Source: Sporothrix humicola (lineage: Eukaryota; Ascomycota; Sordariomycetes; Ophiostomatales; Ophiostomataceae). Taken from it: a DNA stretch of 64,000 nt. Positions 10,886 to 22,450 of the stretch are shown piece by piece; positions within the stretch are counted from its first letter, which is position 1; each line of letters begins with the position of its first letter. The stretch lies in the NCBI GenBank assembly GCA_021396245.1, contig WNYE01000101.1:1-64000 (forward strand). The letters are read 5' to 3'. The notes under the pieces were generated by a model. The model saw only the letters and a program-made list of their open reading frames with translations, was not told the origin of the DNA and did not search any database. A program made the position numbers and the translations under genes.

Positions 10886-12099
10886 TGTTTGAGGAAGTAT
10901 GGTGGGTGAATATGTTATGAAAGGTTTGTTGTGAAGGGATGAAAAAGAAAAGACTATGGGGGAAAGGGGAGAAATAAAAAAGAGAATGTCCTAATTGTGA
11001 GGTCTTTGCAAGAGCAATTAAATACTTTGCATTGTGCAAAGTTTATTTTGTTCAAATCAACGCAAAGTAATCGGAGTCGGAGGGCGTCGGTCGTGTAAGT
11101 GCCATCTTCGGGGTTCGGGGGACATGGACACCATGCAATTTTAATGAGGGGCAACTCAAACAACTTGGGAAACGACGAAACGAGCTAAATACACCGACAA
11201 CGGTCTCAACGTTGAGGCACGTATTGCGCAATTGTTTTGCCATATTTTCTGGTTGTTGCACTGAGTACTTTTTGCTTTTCTTCCATGTCTCACGTGTTTG
11301 CATTGGGCAAGGAAAGGAAAGAGGTTGAAATTACTCCGTATTTCCGTGCTTTGTGAGCTTTACCACGGTACTACGCACGTTGTATGGGTAGTGGGAAGAA
11401 CCCCCTGCGTAAACACAGCAAAAGCTTTGCGAGTTTGGGGCTTTAGGAAATTGAACAAAAGCCAGGATTAGAGGCTATTTTGGGTTGGACTCAATTCCCT
11501 TCTCGTAGTAGTGGCTACAGTCGTCCGTGCCCTGACAAAAAAAACTCGGGCAACCAACACCTCGGGCAATATTGCCGTACGACGGCCGCCGGAAGCGTCC
11601 GTTTGAACACCGTACGAAGATGCCGCGCCCAGTCCGTCACCTCTTTCGCGTTCCGCCGGCACTGTCGGTGGTCGTCCGCCCCCTGGCCAGACGCGAAGCA
11701 CGGAAGGCAAGAAGGAAGGCTGTCGCAATACTCTTGCAACAAGGCCTGCAGCTTGGCGCGCTCCCTCGTACGGAGCTGGTTTTTGATCGCTTGCCTGTTA
11801 CGATGATGGCCCCCACGAGGCCTCATCAACACACGCGATCCCGCGCCGAACTGGAATAATGATAACGCGGCCGGCGTCTATGCGGAACGTCGCGAAGTGT
11901 GGTTGAGGGCAGAGGGCAGGAGAGTGCTTAAAACACTGGGCTATGGCTGACACGGAAACTTCATACGGGAAATGAAGTTTGGTATGAAGTACGAATGTAG
12001 TTCGCCGTGTATATAAGACTAAGGCTTCCTCCCAGTAACCTAGATAGAAGACTCAGTCCCTACTGCTTGTCTAAAATACAAGCATACTCACATTGTATT
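10886..12099. other. Intergenic; upstream region of Gal80-like gene
   Basis: No gene is recognised; the open frames present have no family features. Two perfect inverted repeats stand out: ACTTTGCA/TGCAAAGT (11024-11042, 3-nt loop) and ACTTCATA/TATGAAGT (11958-11965 and 11983-11990). Confidence 0.5.
11024..11042. promoter_or_regulatory. Perfect inverted repeat, possible operator
   Basis: ACTTTGCA-TTG-TGCAAAGT is a perfect 8-bp-arm palindrome about 140 bp upstream of the Gal80-like start codon. The position suits a transcription-factor site, but no known factor is assigned. The function is inference. Confidence 0.3.
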
Positions 12100-12487
12100 C
12101 CTGTGCTCTCGAGGCGCCGCGACATTTGTGGCAAACATGACGTTGAGGTCGTCCTCCTTGATGGACGGCGCCTTGTCGACGCCCCGGGCGAGGCCGGCGT
12201 TGTTGACGAGCACGTCAATGTCATGAAACTCGGCCGGCAGCGCGTCCACGAACCCGCAGACGGCGTTGGGGTCGCTGACGTAGAGCTGTACCGGCAGGAC
12301 TTGCGTGTTGGGGACCTGGACCGTGATGTAGGCAGATACCTTTTAGAGGACGTCGATGCAACGGGTGGTCCAGCATCAGCATGACGCCGCCCGGGGCCGC
12401 ACGAACAAACTCAAAGGCCGTCAAACGGCCAATGCCCGACGACGCGCCAGTAGTGAGAATTGTCTTTTCCTGGAAGTGCTTGTCCAT
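12100..12487 (-). pseudogene. Relic of an SDR (N-terminal half only)
   Basis: The minus-strand reading starts at 12487 with MDKHFQEKTILTTGASSGIG, a clear SDR cofactor motif (TGASSGIG), and runs on as RLTAFEFVRAA. The frame then loses sequence and shifts. From about 12340 down to 12130 another frame encodes VDALPAEF, DIDVLVNNAG and LARGVDKAPSIKEDDLNV, which is the central NNAG region of the 3-hydroxy-acid dehydrogenase-like SDRs (YMR226C type). Reading stops near 12095 and the catalytic YxxxK half is absent. This is a truncated, frameshifted copy. No intact parent copy of this subfamily was noticed in the window. Confidence 0.75.
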
Positions 12488-13074
12488 GGTTGTTAGTTGA
12501 AGAAGGAATAGAAGAGAACAAATAAAAGAGGACTAAAGGAGGATAGAGTAAAAAAGTAAGAGAGCGTGTTGGATGCTGTGGTATGAATTGTTTGCTTCAC
12601 GTCAGAGCATGAGAGCTACTCTGGGAAGAGGTGGTATTTATATAAAAACAAGTACAAAGGACCATCGGGAAAGGAAAGGAACCAATACCGTGGCTCCTGG
12701 CTAGTTGGAGAAATCGTGAGAGTGGTTCACTTATTAGAGAAGCATAAACGGTGGTGGCTACCTGCATGGACCCATTTAAGTTGTGCCCTTGGAGTTCAGG
12801 CAAAACAAAAACATGGTTATCTCTGCACAATAAAATTTATAAGGGCACTTTCCCCCGTTTATTTACATTGAGATAACCCGACTCTCGTTTCGAGTGCTCT
12901 CCCCTTTTTTTAACACTATCCTTAGGCTATTTTTTACCAACTATTTTAGCATAATATTATTATTATTGTGGAGTCACCCGTTAGACAAGGAGGATCCAAA
13001 CAACCAGAAAATGCTATCAAATTGTATGCGATGAACCGGAATGTCATATTGCACTGACCACAGTTCGCTGTACC
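12488..13074. other. Intergenic, nothing recognised
   Basis: This stretch lies between the SDR relic and the 3' end of the sugar transporter gene. It is AT-richer around 12840-13030 and no gene or structured element was seen. Confidence 0.5.
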
Positions 13075-15213
13075 TTATGCAACGATATCTTGTTTGTCAT
13101 GGATCTGGTCGGCACGCATCTGCACCTCGGTGACATAACCCTTGAACTTGCGCAGTGGCACCCGCTTGTTGAACCTGTTGTTGTTAGTGTTAAGAGGAGT
13201 TGGCTTTGTGTGGAGCCCACACAGACAAGAGGGAAACACAGGACGAGGTGTTGAAGACGGTTTAACAAGGAAACAAACGTACATTTCGTCAATCTCGGCA
13301 GGGGTGCGGCGAGCAACCTCGGGAAGGATGAACCAAGCAATGACGGTAGCGACGGTACCGGTCCCGGCAAAGCTGTCGATTGTCAGTACAAGTTGCCAAC
13401 ATACACAGCGTTGCATAAAGTCTCGACGACAACTCACAAGAATCCAGTCTTGACACCCCAGCTGGCAGTACCGTTGATCATCAGCGGCGTGCAGAAACTG
13501 AACATGATACTGATCATGTTTGAAAAGGCAAGAGCCCAGGCAGAGGTGCGAGCACGCAGACGTTGCTGGGGAATCTCTGTGGCGTAAGCATATCCGATGG
13601 CCGAGGCACCCGTGGTGGAGAAGGTGGCCAGACAGGCAAAGAAGATCTGACAGTGTCAGTTGGGCTTGTCTTTGTGTATCTTTTTGCTATGGGCCCTTTG
13701 CTATTTTCTCTTTCGTTTCGTTGGAGCAAGACATACCAAGAGAGAGCTCAATTGCTTCGTCGAGTAGTTGAAGCAGCCGACGATGCCAAGACAGAGGACG
13801 GAGACGACAGTCACGGCATACGGGTAAACTGTGAGCGGCCGACGGCCAAGGCGATCTGTCGTCACTGCAGTGGCAAGCATGGAGATGAGCTGCACACAGG
13901 ACAGGATGATCGTTACCATGAACGTGTTGGTGCTTCCCGCCTTTTGGACTATGGTAGAGGAGGCGGTTGTTAGTTGGCGTGGATATTGCGTTGCATATAT
14001 GGCGATCACTTACAGAAGTATGCCGCGTATGTGTTGAAGACGGACAGGCCCACAAACTGCTGTGCAATCTTGGGCCAGCCAGCAATCAAGAAACGGAGCA
14101 GGTTGCGCCCCTGGAAGACGGCCCACTGCCCCAGCTCGTTGTTGACTTCAGCCTCGTGGCGCTCGGCGGCAACAGTGGCACGCATTACTTCCTGTTGATG
14201 GTCAGATTTGAATGGTGAGGTTCGAAAATTGATAAACACGATATCACGGTATCAGCTTCGGGCTGTTCAAACATACCAGCTGCTCGTCGTAGTTGTAGTC
14301 GGCAATGTCGCCGTTGCAGATTTCAAGAGTCCTGCGTGCCTTGTCCATCTTGCCCTTGCTGACAAGCCACCACGGTGTCTCGGGGAGGAAAGCAAAGACA
14401 ATGCCAATAGCTCCAATCATGGCCCACTGAGTGTAAATGGGTGTCCGGAAGTTGTAGGGGTCGGACTTGTTGAGCGAGTTGAGCGCCACAGAGGCAAACA
14501 GCTGGCCAATGACAAACCAGCTAGGAATGGTCAACAATTGGACGACATATCATGGGAGGCAAGAATCTTACAATGAATAGGCGTTAATGTAGAAACCGCG
14601 AAGCTGTGTGGGCGTGATCTCCGAGAGATACAGTGGCATCGTGGACTGAAGCATACCGACACCCATGCCTGACAACAGCTTCGCCACGAGCCAGTGGTCC
14701 CAGCGAGAGGCAAATGTCTCAGTAAAGATACTCTGTGTACGACGACACAGGTCAGCAAGGGCACAAAATTATCCATTTCAAAATCAAGCATCAGAAGGAC
14801 TCACAGCAGTCAGGACAATCCAGATGACGATCAAGGCCGGCTTACGACCGTAGCCTTCCGTCACAAATTGAAGCAGGATCTGGCCAATGGCCTGGCCAGT
14901 CGACTGGATGCCACCCCAGGCCGAAACGTATTTCCCTGCAATAATGGTGGTGCCAGGGTTGGCCATCTGGCGGATGAAGCCCTTGTTGGCGACGATGGTT
15001 GCCGTTCAGGTTGATTTGATATCCGTCGAGCGAGGCACAGAATGCAGCCGTCATGGCGATAAGGCCGACGCGTTTGTGGCGGAGGACCGTACGCCAGATG
15101 CCATAGCTGTCTTCCTTGGAGCGCATTAGCGGGCCGACGGATTCCTTGGCTGGCTCGTCGCGCTGTTCCTGCAGCTCGACGGCCTGGATCTCGCCATCAT
15201 CCTTCGACGCCAT
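13075..15213 (-). CDS. MFS sugar transporter with one-base frameshift
   Basis: Hexose/oligosaccharide proton symporter family, 12 membrane segments. Eight exons were traced: 15213-14805, 14732-14572, 14520-14277, 14191-14014, 13948-13737, 13646-13438, 13372-13283 and 13174-13075. All junctions restore family sequence, for example AAYFFQKAG, FLPETPWWL, DRLGRRP and EIDEMFNKRVP. The exons sum to 1603 nt, one more than a multiple of three. The fault is in exon 1: after SLDGYQINLNGN the frame shifts by one extra C (a G at 14997-14998 on the plus strand). Removing it in thought continues into the conserved IVANKGFIRQM. As written, the protein is broken after about 75 residues; repaired length would be 533. 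Either a real recent inactivation or a sequencing error. It is divergent from the rhamnosidase gene, which fits glycoside or rhamnose uptake (inference). Confidence 0.85.
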
Positions 15214-16282
15214 GGCTGGGAGGAATCGCCGTGTCGTTGATCTGAGGGTTGTTGGACTTCTTTGATGGAGGGCTGCCCGGATACTTTCCGGACAAGAAAG
15301 GCAAGATTATGTTGGTTCAAAGCTTGGTTCACAATCTGACTTGGAAACAAACGTTATTGCCGTCGATGACTAAATGCAGCTCGCGGGAGATCGTCTGTTG
15401 AAATATATCTGTTAACTGTGGTGGCACAGAGCTCCATCAGCAGCCTGTCGTCCGGAAGGAAGAGAGTCGCGTCTCCATTTCCTTTTTCCTTTCCTCGGGA
15501 CTCGTCTGATTTTCTGGCAGATGCCGACTGTTCTGCAATCGCCTCCTCTTTTGGATGCAACCCACATGGTTCCCCAGATGCGCCAAAAAATCAGCTAGGA
15601 ACAATTGTGGATCTGTAGCCCCGCATTCTGTCCGAAGCCGACTGCCAAGATAGCCAATCACAGGCTGATTTTTTACGCTATGGAGGGTCTCTCGCACCAC
15701 CAAGGCACTTCCACGCAAGATTGGTTGCATCTTCCAAAAACAAGAAGAACACGCGACAAAGTCAGATATTCACACCGGGGGAACATACTGCACCAAGTGC
15801 GTCTTAAGAATAAGAAGAGAAAGGACACAATCTCGTCTTTCTCGGTCAAAAGCTCACCGTGCTCGAAGCCCTATTCCTCAAGGAGAGACAACTTTCTCAC
15901 ACAACCCCCGCTGTAATCGGCACATTGTTCACCGAAACTATTGGATCGAGAGGATACAAGTACCCAACCTGGATAGAGCGAAGTGTTTTCGGTTGATAAT
16001 ATTGTCTCGACGTATTACAATCATCAGACTGTAACGCACGTCTTAGCCCACGTTTTCACGAAATCCTACCGACCGGCGTCCCGGGCCCGAGACTTACACC
16101 GCAATTGCGCTCTAGTGTCAGTGTTGCCCCACCGCCCATTTCATATATATTGCCTGGGAAGTGCCGAGATTGGCCAGGCACAAAAGCTTGGGTTTCCCTA
16201 ACCTGATCAAGCCGACAGACGCCTCGCACCTCTTATTTACCCCGACATCCGTGTCATTCACCAGCCATTCCATTTCGTCACG
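15214..16282. promoter_or_regulatory. Shared region between sugar transporter and rhamnosidase
   Basis: These 1.07 kb separate two divergent genes whose products fit one pathway, so it is a candidate bidirectional promoter. No coding frame with family features was seen. A GC-rich spot near 16075-16095 (ACCGGCGTCCCGGGC) contains paired CGG/CCG triplets of the kind bound by Zn2Cys6 factors, but the spacing does not match a known site. Confidence 0.35.
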
Positions 16283-19200
16283 ATGCTTGTCAATTCGGAG
16301 CAGGTAAGCTTTTCCTTTCCACGTTTCCAGAGTGCCCAGGATACCCCACCGGGCAGGAGCATCCCGCCTTTCTCGTGCACTGTCTCTCCGCCGACCGCAA
16401 CCATCCTCCATCCCCACACTTTGCAAGGGTCGTCTCCGCTATCCCTCCTGTCGTACCTCGTTTCCCCGCCATCTTCCCCATTTCGAGAAACCATGTCGCG
16501 GCGTGCAAAGAGCCGCCCATCCCTTATCTGCCATTGTTAATGCAACCACAACAACTATTTCGCCACACCAATACGCTGTACTCCACACGTCAGTTCCGCT
16601 CACCAACAACACCAATAAACATATCCGTTTGATCTTTCTTTTTCCCTCCATTCCTTCTCAGTTTGCTTTCCCCATATCCTCAACCCAACATCTCCACTTG
16701 CCACAGCTTTCTCCTTTCTCCCTCTCGGTCTTCGGCTTGGTGATACCCCGCCGCCATTTTGTTCTTCCACGAATCATTGTTGACCATTCTCCTTCACCTC
16801 TTCCATCGACAGACCGTCATCGACGCACTCACTGCAAGCTGGGTGTGGATGCCAAATTGGCATGACTCGAAAGATGCACCGAATCCCAACAACCCGGAAG
16901 AATCAAACACGGCAGGCCGGATCGTCAGGTTCTCCCGTTCGTTCCATCTTCCTGCGGCCGATCATGCCTCATCAGGCTCAGGATCAGACAGCGTCCCATC
17001 TGCCCTACTGCACTTCTCGGCAGACACTCGATACAAGCTTCTGATCAATGGCAAACGCGTTGCCGTAGGCCCTGCCCGCAGCAGCCCATGGATTTGGTAC
17101 TACGACACCCTCGACATTGGGCCGTACCTGCAGCCGGGTGACAATGAGATTGTCTTTCTGGTGCTGCGGTACTTTGTCACCCTTCGTGGTGCCATGCCGT
17201 TTGCCCGGACCCCATTCCCTGGTCTGACTGTTGTCGGTTCGGTGCAGTCTCAGTCTCAGCCAGGCCCCATTGACTTGGGCACGTTGAGCCCAGGATGGCT
17301 CGCGCGCGTCGACGACAGCATCCGGTTTCCTACTGGGCTCATCGATGATGGGTTCCTTCATGTCAGTGACCCTCTAGGACGTGGAACATAATTTTCAGTT
17401 ACTAATTTGTCCTTCTAGATCAGCGAACGCATCTCACCCAAGCCGCCTGGAGAGGAACTGACACCGGTCAGATACAACATCCGGACCGCCAACGGCGAGT
17501 TGGCCCCATGGCGTCTACGACCTAGAGCTATTGCTGTCCCAGAAGAAAGTCATGTCTCGATGAACACGATCCGCAAGAGTGACAGCACGATATCTGCCGA
17601 GGAGTGGTCTGCTTACTTGTCTGGAGAATCCGCTTTGACACTCCCAGCGGCATCAGAACACACTCTCGAGATTCAGGCCGACGTCCACTCGACTGCGTTC
17701 CTCGAATGGAAGTTCCGTGCCATTATCGACTCGGCCGCGTCTTCCTCCAAGGCTACCCCGTCCCAAATCCACCTCAAAGTCGTGTACTCGGAGGGCTACG
17801 AACATGAGCCACGCAATTACCCCTTCTTCCGGTCCAAGTCCGACCGTCTGGATGCCGAGCATGGCTACATCATCGGTCCATTTGACGAGGTGACGTTGGA
17901 TCTGCCGTCTGACGGCGGCGTCATCTCATACGAGCCATTCTGGTTCCGCACTCTCCGTGTCATGCGGTTTCATGTCTCTGTGTCTGGCCCAACGCCCGTC
18001 GAACTGGTTTCTTTTGATGCTAGACAGGTCAACTATCCCATGGGCATCAAGGCTAGCTGGAACAATCCCAACGACAAGGACAGCGCCGCCATGTGGGATG
18101 TTTCCATCCGGACGCTCCGCAACTGCATGTTTGACGGCTACGTCGACTGTCCTTTCTACGAGCAGCTGCAGTATTCAGGCGATTCTCGATCTGTGGGCTT
18201 GTTCCACTATCTTTTGTCCGGTGACGATCAGCTCATGCGGCAGGCCATCACCAGCTTCGGTGCTTCTATTCTGTCCGAGGGACTGACCCAGTCGCGGTTC
18301 CCGTCCCACGTACCCCAGATCATTGCGGGCTTCCCTCTCTACTGGGTGATGCAGATCTGCGACCACCATCTCTACTTTGGCGACGCCTCCTTTGCCCGTT
18401 CGTTCCTGCCGCGCATCGACGGCGTTCTCGACTTTTTTGACCAACATGTCGACACACGGGGCCTTGTTTCTGGTCTTCCGAGTGATGTGTGGCAGTATGT
18501 CGACTGGGTCACGACGTGGGGCGCGACCAACGACCATCCGGATAAGGGCGTCCCAACGGCCGGTCGTGCCACCAACTGCCACACGTTTTTCAGCATGCTC
18601 TACGCCGTCGTTCTTCGTCTGGCTGCCAATCTCGCTCGGGATGTTGGGCGCCCTGGCCACGCCTCGGAATACGATGCACGTGCCAATTCGCTTGTGGCCG
18701 CTGTTCGTGCACACTGCTATGATGGGAGATTCTTTGCCGACACAACCGTTGATGCGCTTCCCGATAACGACAACGCCCCGACAGCTTACTCGCAGCACTG
18801 CCAGGTTTTTGCAGTTCTTTGCGGGGCCTGTGGCGAGGACGATCGCGTGCGGCTCCTCGTAGAGGCATTTTCTGCGGAAGCCGGCCGTTTCTCTAAGTGC
18901 AGCTATGTGATGCAGTTCTACGCACTGCGTGCTTTCGCCCTCGCCGGAGACGACGCCTACGAGACGTTCCTGTGGCCACGTGTGTGGCAGCCGTGGCGTG
19001 GCATGTTGGCCAACAACCTGTCAACCTGGGAGGAAGACGACGTGCGCCAGCGCTCCGACTGCCACGCTTGGGGCAGCGTGCCAATTTACGAGTACTGCAC
19101 CGAGCTAGCAGGCGTCCAGCCCCTGGCCGCGGGAGCCAGCAAGATTCTGTTTAAGCCGCGTCTCCGGTTGACCAGCTGTCTCGATGCCAAAGTCTGTCTG

Positions 19201-19542
19201 GGTTCGAACAATGTCGCCAGTGTGGCGTGGCATGTTATCGGTGGCAAGGATAACACTGATAAAGCTGGGAGCGCAGCCAATGATTCTGAGATCAGCGGAA
19301 ATGCTGGCGGAGATGATAAATCTACGGCCATTTCTGTGGCTGTTCCAGCGACCATTTCCACAACTGCTTCCGCAACTGCCCCTACTCCAGATCTCCTTGG
19401 ACAAACGGAGAGCTCAACAGTCACCTATGTCATTACACTCAAGCTGGAAAACCCAGTATCTGTCATTAGCATCCTGCCTGGTGGGAACAAGGTTGACCAC
19501 GGCTTGGTAGCACACGTTGCGCTTACATGGCGCCCTGAATAA
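16283..19542 (+). CDS. Alpha-L-rhamnosidase, GH78 family
   Basis: Glycoside hydrolase that removes terminal L-rhamnose from glycosides such as flavonoid rhamnosides; about 897 residues. Exons are 16283-16303, 16813-17361 and 17419-19542. Exon 1 encodes only MLVNSEQ and is followed by a 509-nt pyrimidine-rich intron; this start is less certain, but no ATG precedes the conserved ALTASWVWMPNW in exon 2 otherwise. Intron 2 is GTCAGT...TTACTAA...TAG. The N-terminal part (VRFSRSF, YKLLINGKRV) is the beta-sandwich. The catalytic (alpha/alpha)6 region shows Asp433-Cys-Pro, Glu438 and Asp445 (DCPFYEQLQYSGDSR), the family acid-site cluster, and WEEDDVRQRSDCHAWGS near 727. There is a Ser/Thr/Ala-rich low-complexity insertion near residues 800-840. 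No signal peptide is visible, so it is probably intracellular and acts on imported glycosides. Confidence 0.87.
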
Positions 19543-20469
19543 GTTGTATGGGTTTTGTGGATCTTGATGGTGAAATCTATTGTAGTGCAGGACAAAATAA
19601 GGATACGGGGGGCGAATGGAAAGTAGCGGCACGTTAGTTCCCGACGATGTTGCAACCGTTGCTTAGTCTGTCTATGGAATCGGTCTAGAAAAATGAAATG
19701 TCTCGACCAACCTAAATTTGAATGTTGCATTCGTCATTGTATTCGATATAATTATTAGAATAAATTAAAAATCAGTCCAGAGAATTAAATTCGCCATCGA
19801 CACGTTTTCTTCTCACGTTTCTCCTGCCCCGGCCCCTAATTGGTCTGTGCAGTGACAGCGGCGCCACTGTCAGGTGTCCCTTGTGCCGTGTTAAGTGCAT
19901 CTCTTGTTGGCACCCGTCCTTGTGCCATCTGAACTACTGCCACCCAAAGTTCAAACGTTTGGTGAATTTGGCGATTTGCATGTTATAATATTATCCGGAA
20001 CTCGGTCTGTCCATGCGGAAGGTAAAGAAAGTACCGTATGGCCGCATACCAGAATTCCCCATGTCATTTGATATCCCTTGGCCGGCAAAGCGGCTGTGCA
20101 TATTATTGATGCCACCACCTTCACAATGTGCCAGTTTGGGGAGAAGCGCTGTCAGTGGTGCGATCATCGCCGTGCCTCAGTGAGCAAGCGCATCCTTCGC
20201 GCGTGGACTTGTGCCACAGTGCACCATAGGCAACACGGCTTCATCTATCAGGTCCTGATACATTTAGGCAAGTGAATACCGCCTTAATGGTACACGGAGC
20301 AGGAGTTTAACTCCGTTACAAGAACATGTCTATCTAGACACTGTTAGAGGCTGTTAAAACGCCGAGCTCCAGCCAACAACCAATGGCTGAGTAAATGAGT
20401 AAAATTTTGCTCGCCGTGCTTGATACTACGTCGTAGAATCTCATGATTTAACCTCGTATTCGACTTTTT

Positions 20470-20505
<36 letters not shown>

Positions 20506-22450
20506 CCGAAAATACGACTTGTTGAAATACAGCGTATTGCATCCAGTATGTTGTGTTGAATTTGCTCCTCGGCATGGATCTGATAGCGGGGCATCAGATG
20601 GAAAGACGAGGTTCTGTGGCGATCTTGCCAATCCGGGTGCCGGTGTCGATGTTTATTAGTACGGGTCAAAATACATGCAGAAATATTTGGACTTGAATCT
20701 ACGTTTGCTGCAGAGCTTGTAGTTAAAGCGTTATGAAAGTATGCAAATGTAGCTTCCTCAATTGAAATAGCTGAGCGGGGTGGATATTATGGAGCGAACA
20801 CACCGAGATACAACAATAAGCTAGGCTGGGAATTTGCAAAAAGAAATATGGTACAGAATGTAGTACAAAATGTCGATTCACAATGCGAACGTCAAAAGGA
20901 TGACCGTCTCAATGAGCAAGTGGTCTCTTGGTGCTTTCTTTTTCTGCACTCCTTTATTATTATTTTTCCTGTACAAAAGTACTGCTGGGCCAAGATGCTC
21001 TTTGAGCATCAACAATCTCAATGAGGCTCTCGAAGCTCTGTCCCCAGTGTTAGTGCCACCTCAAGTATTATTACTGCATTTGTTCAGTAATGCACCCAAT
21101 TCCACAAAGGAAATGCCGCCAAAAACCCTAGTTTTTCTCTTTACCGGCGTCTTGGGCTAGAATGTCATCGTGTGCACCTATATTACAATGTGGGGCTGTC
21201 TCACTTTTGAGCTTTGGCTAGGCTTGCTGGTGTTGGGGCCGGCCAGTGTATTAGGCCGATCGAAGCTCGAGGAATTTTGGCTCCAAATCGCCGGGTACGA
21301 CAGGCCACTGCTGTCTGGGTATGAACAATTTGAGACAATTAGATCCTAACGATAAGGCATCAACAATTAAAATTTTGTACCGTCTTATCAAGGTACAAGT
21401 ATACATGCAAGCCATTTTACGGCTACTTACATCAATATGTGAGTGTGAGACGCGTGCCCTGGATGGCAAAAATCAAAAATGGATTCGAGCTACCAACATA
21501 CCGATACCTGTCAGTCGCCTCGTCCTCCTGTACCTGACTGGCCGAGTGGTCATGCCATGTTGAATTTATAAATTTGTGATCCTATGTCGAGCTAGACGGG
21601 CTAATTACACTGTTGATTGTGTGTCTATTTTCAGCCCTCTGAATCCGTCTGTGCCCGTCGGTGTTTGTCAATGTGTGTCAAAACGGTGTGTCCGTTGACA
21701 ACCCCTTTGGACACGCCATTTCCAGGGGAATTTTGAATTCTACCACTCTTTGTTCCACCACGCCTGGCCTGCATGGCCTGCCATCCAGATGTAGTCTCCG
21801 GTGGTCTGGTCCTATCGGAAGCCACCACTGGAAAGTAGATAAAAGAGCGGCGTTTGTTCTTGACTGGGTTAACTGGTTTAATGGTGACAGGCAAAATGTT
21901 CTTGGATCGATGCCGCGGAATAAGCAATGACATTGAAACGGCGAAACAAATGGCAGACTTTGTGATGCAGCTTCGATCTGGCCTACTCTCGATCTATTCT
22001 AGATCTGTTCTTGGCCACAACCGTTGACGCCGACTTGGTAATGTCCATTGCCCTTTGATGTGCAGCATAAGCGACTCTCGACTCTCGACTCTTGACTGTC
22101 GCCCCTCATCTTGACTGTAGTCTTCTCGATGGCTCCTTCTTGGTAGCCTTTGTTTGTTTTCCTCTCTTTCTCTGATTATATAGAGAAGACGGGCCCCGCG
22201 TCTAATCTTTCCACGCTCTTCTGATTTTTATTTTATGTCGTTTGTGGACTGTTGAAGTTGTAGCCGCTGCTACATCCTTTCGCTACGGCCTTTCTGCGCC
22301 GATTTCCTTTGTCATCTTCTTTCTTCATATTGTTCAACTTCTTCATTGATTTTCCTTCCCTCCTACCCATACGCAGCCCCATACAAATTTCATTTTTCCT
22401 CTTCCCCGCGGCAAAATCCTCCGGTGGCACACCCACCCAGAGACTAAGCC
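19543..22450. other. Long intergenic stretch, no gene recognised
   Basis: These 2.9 kb have AT content close to other intergenic DNA. Open frames at about 20.1, 20.9, 21.3 and 21.7 kb are short and featureless. A 30-base A-run is present at 20472-20501. The last 300 bases are T/C-rich, consistent with the promoter and 5' UTR of the following secreted-protein gene. Confidence 0.5.
20472..20501. repeat. Poly-A run (30 bases)
   Basis: An uninterrupted run of 30 adenines. It could be a simple microsatellite or the tail of an old retroposed sequence; no retroelement ORF or target-site duplication was recognised beside it. Confidence 0.9.

Noticed and set aside
14940..15050. An intron explaining the sugar transporter frame shift
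   Set aside because: Any GT-AG pair here would need a poor donor (GTGCCT) and would delete the conserved SLDGYQINLNG/IVANKGF segment; a one-base insertion is simpler and makes the exon total fit.
16759..16812. Rhamnosidase start within 16759-16812
   Set aside because: The open frame begins at a TTG, not an ATG, and the segment ends in a good 3' splice site (CATCGACAG), so it is read as intron.
20870..21160. Small membrane protein open frame (96 codons)
   Set aside because: It has one hydrophobic stretch but no conserved pattern or supporting splice sites, and its composition is that of intergenic DNA.
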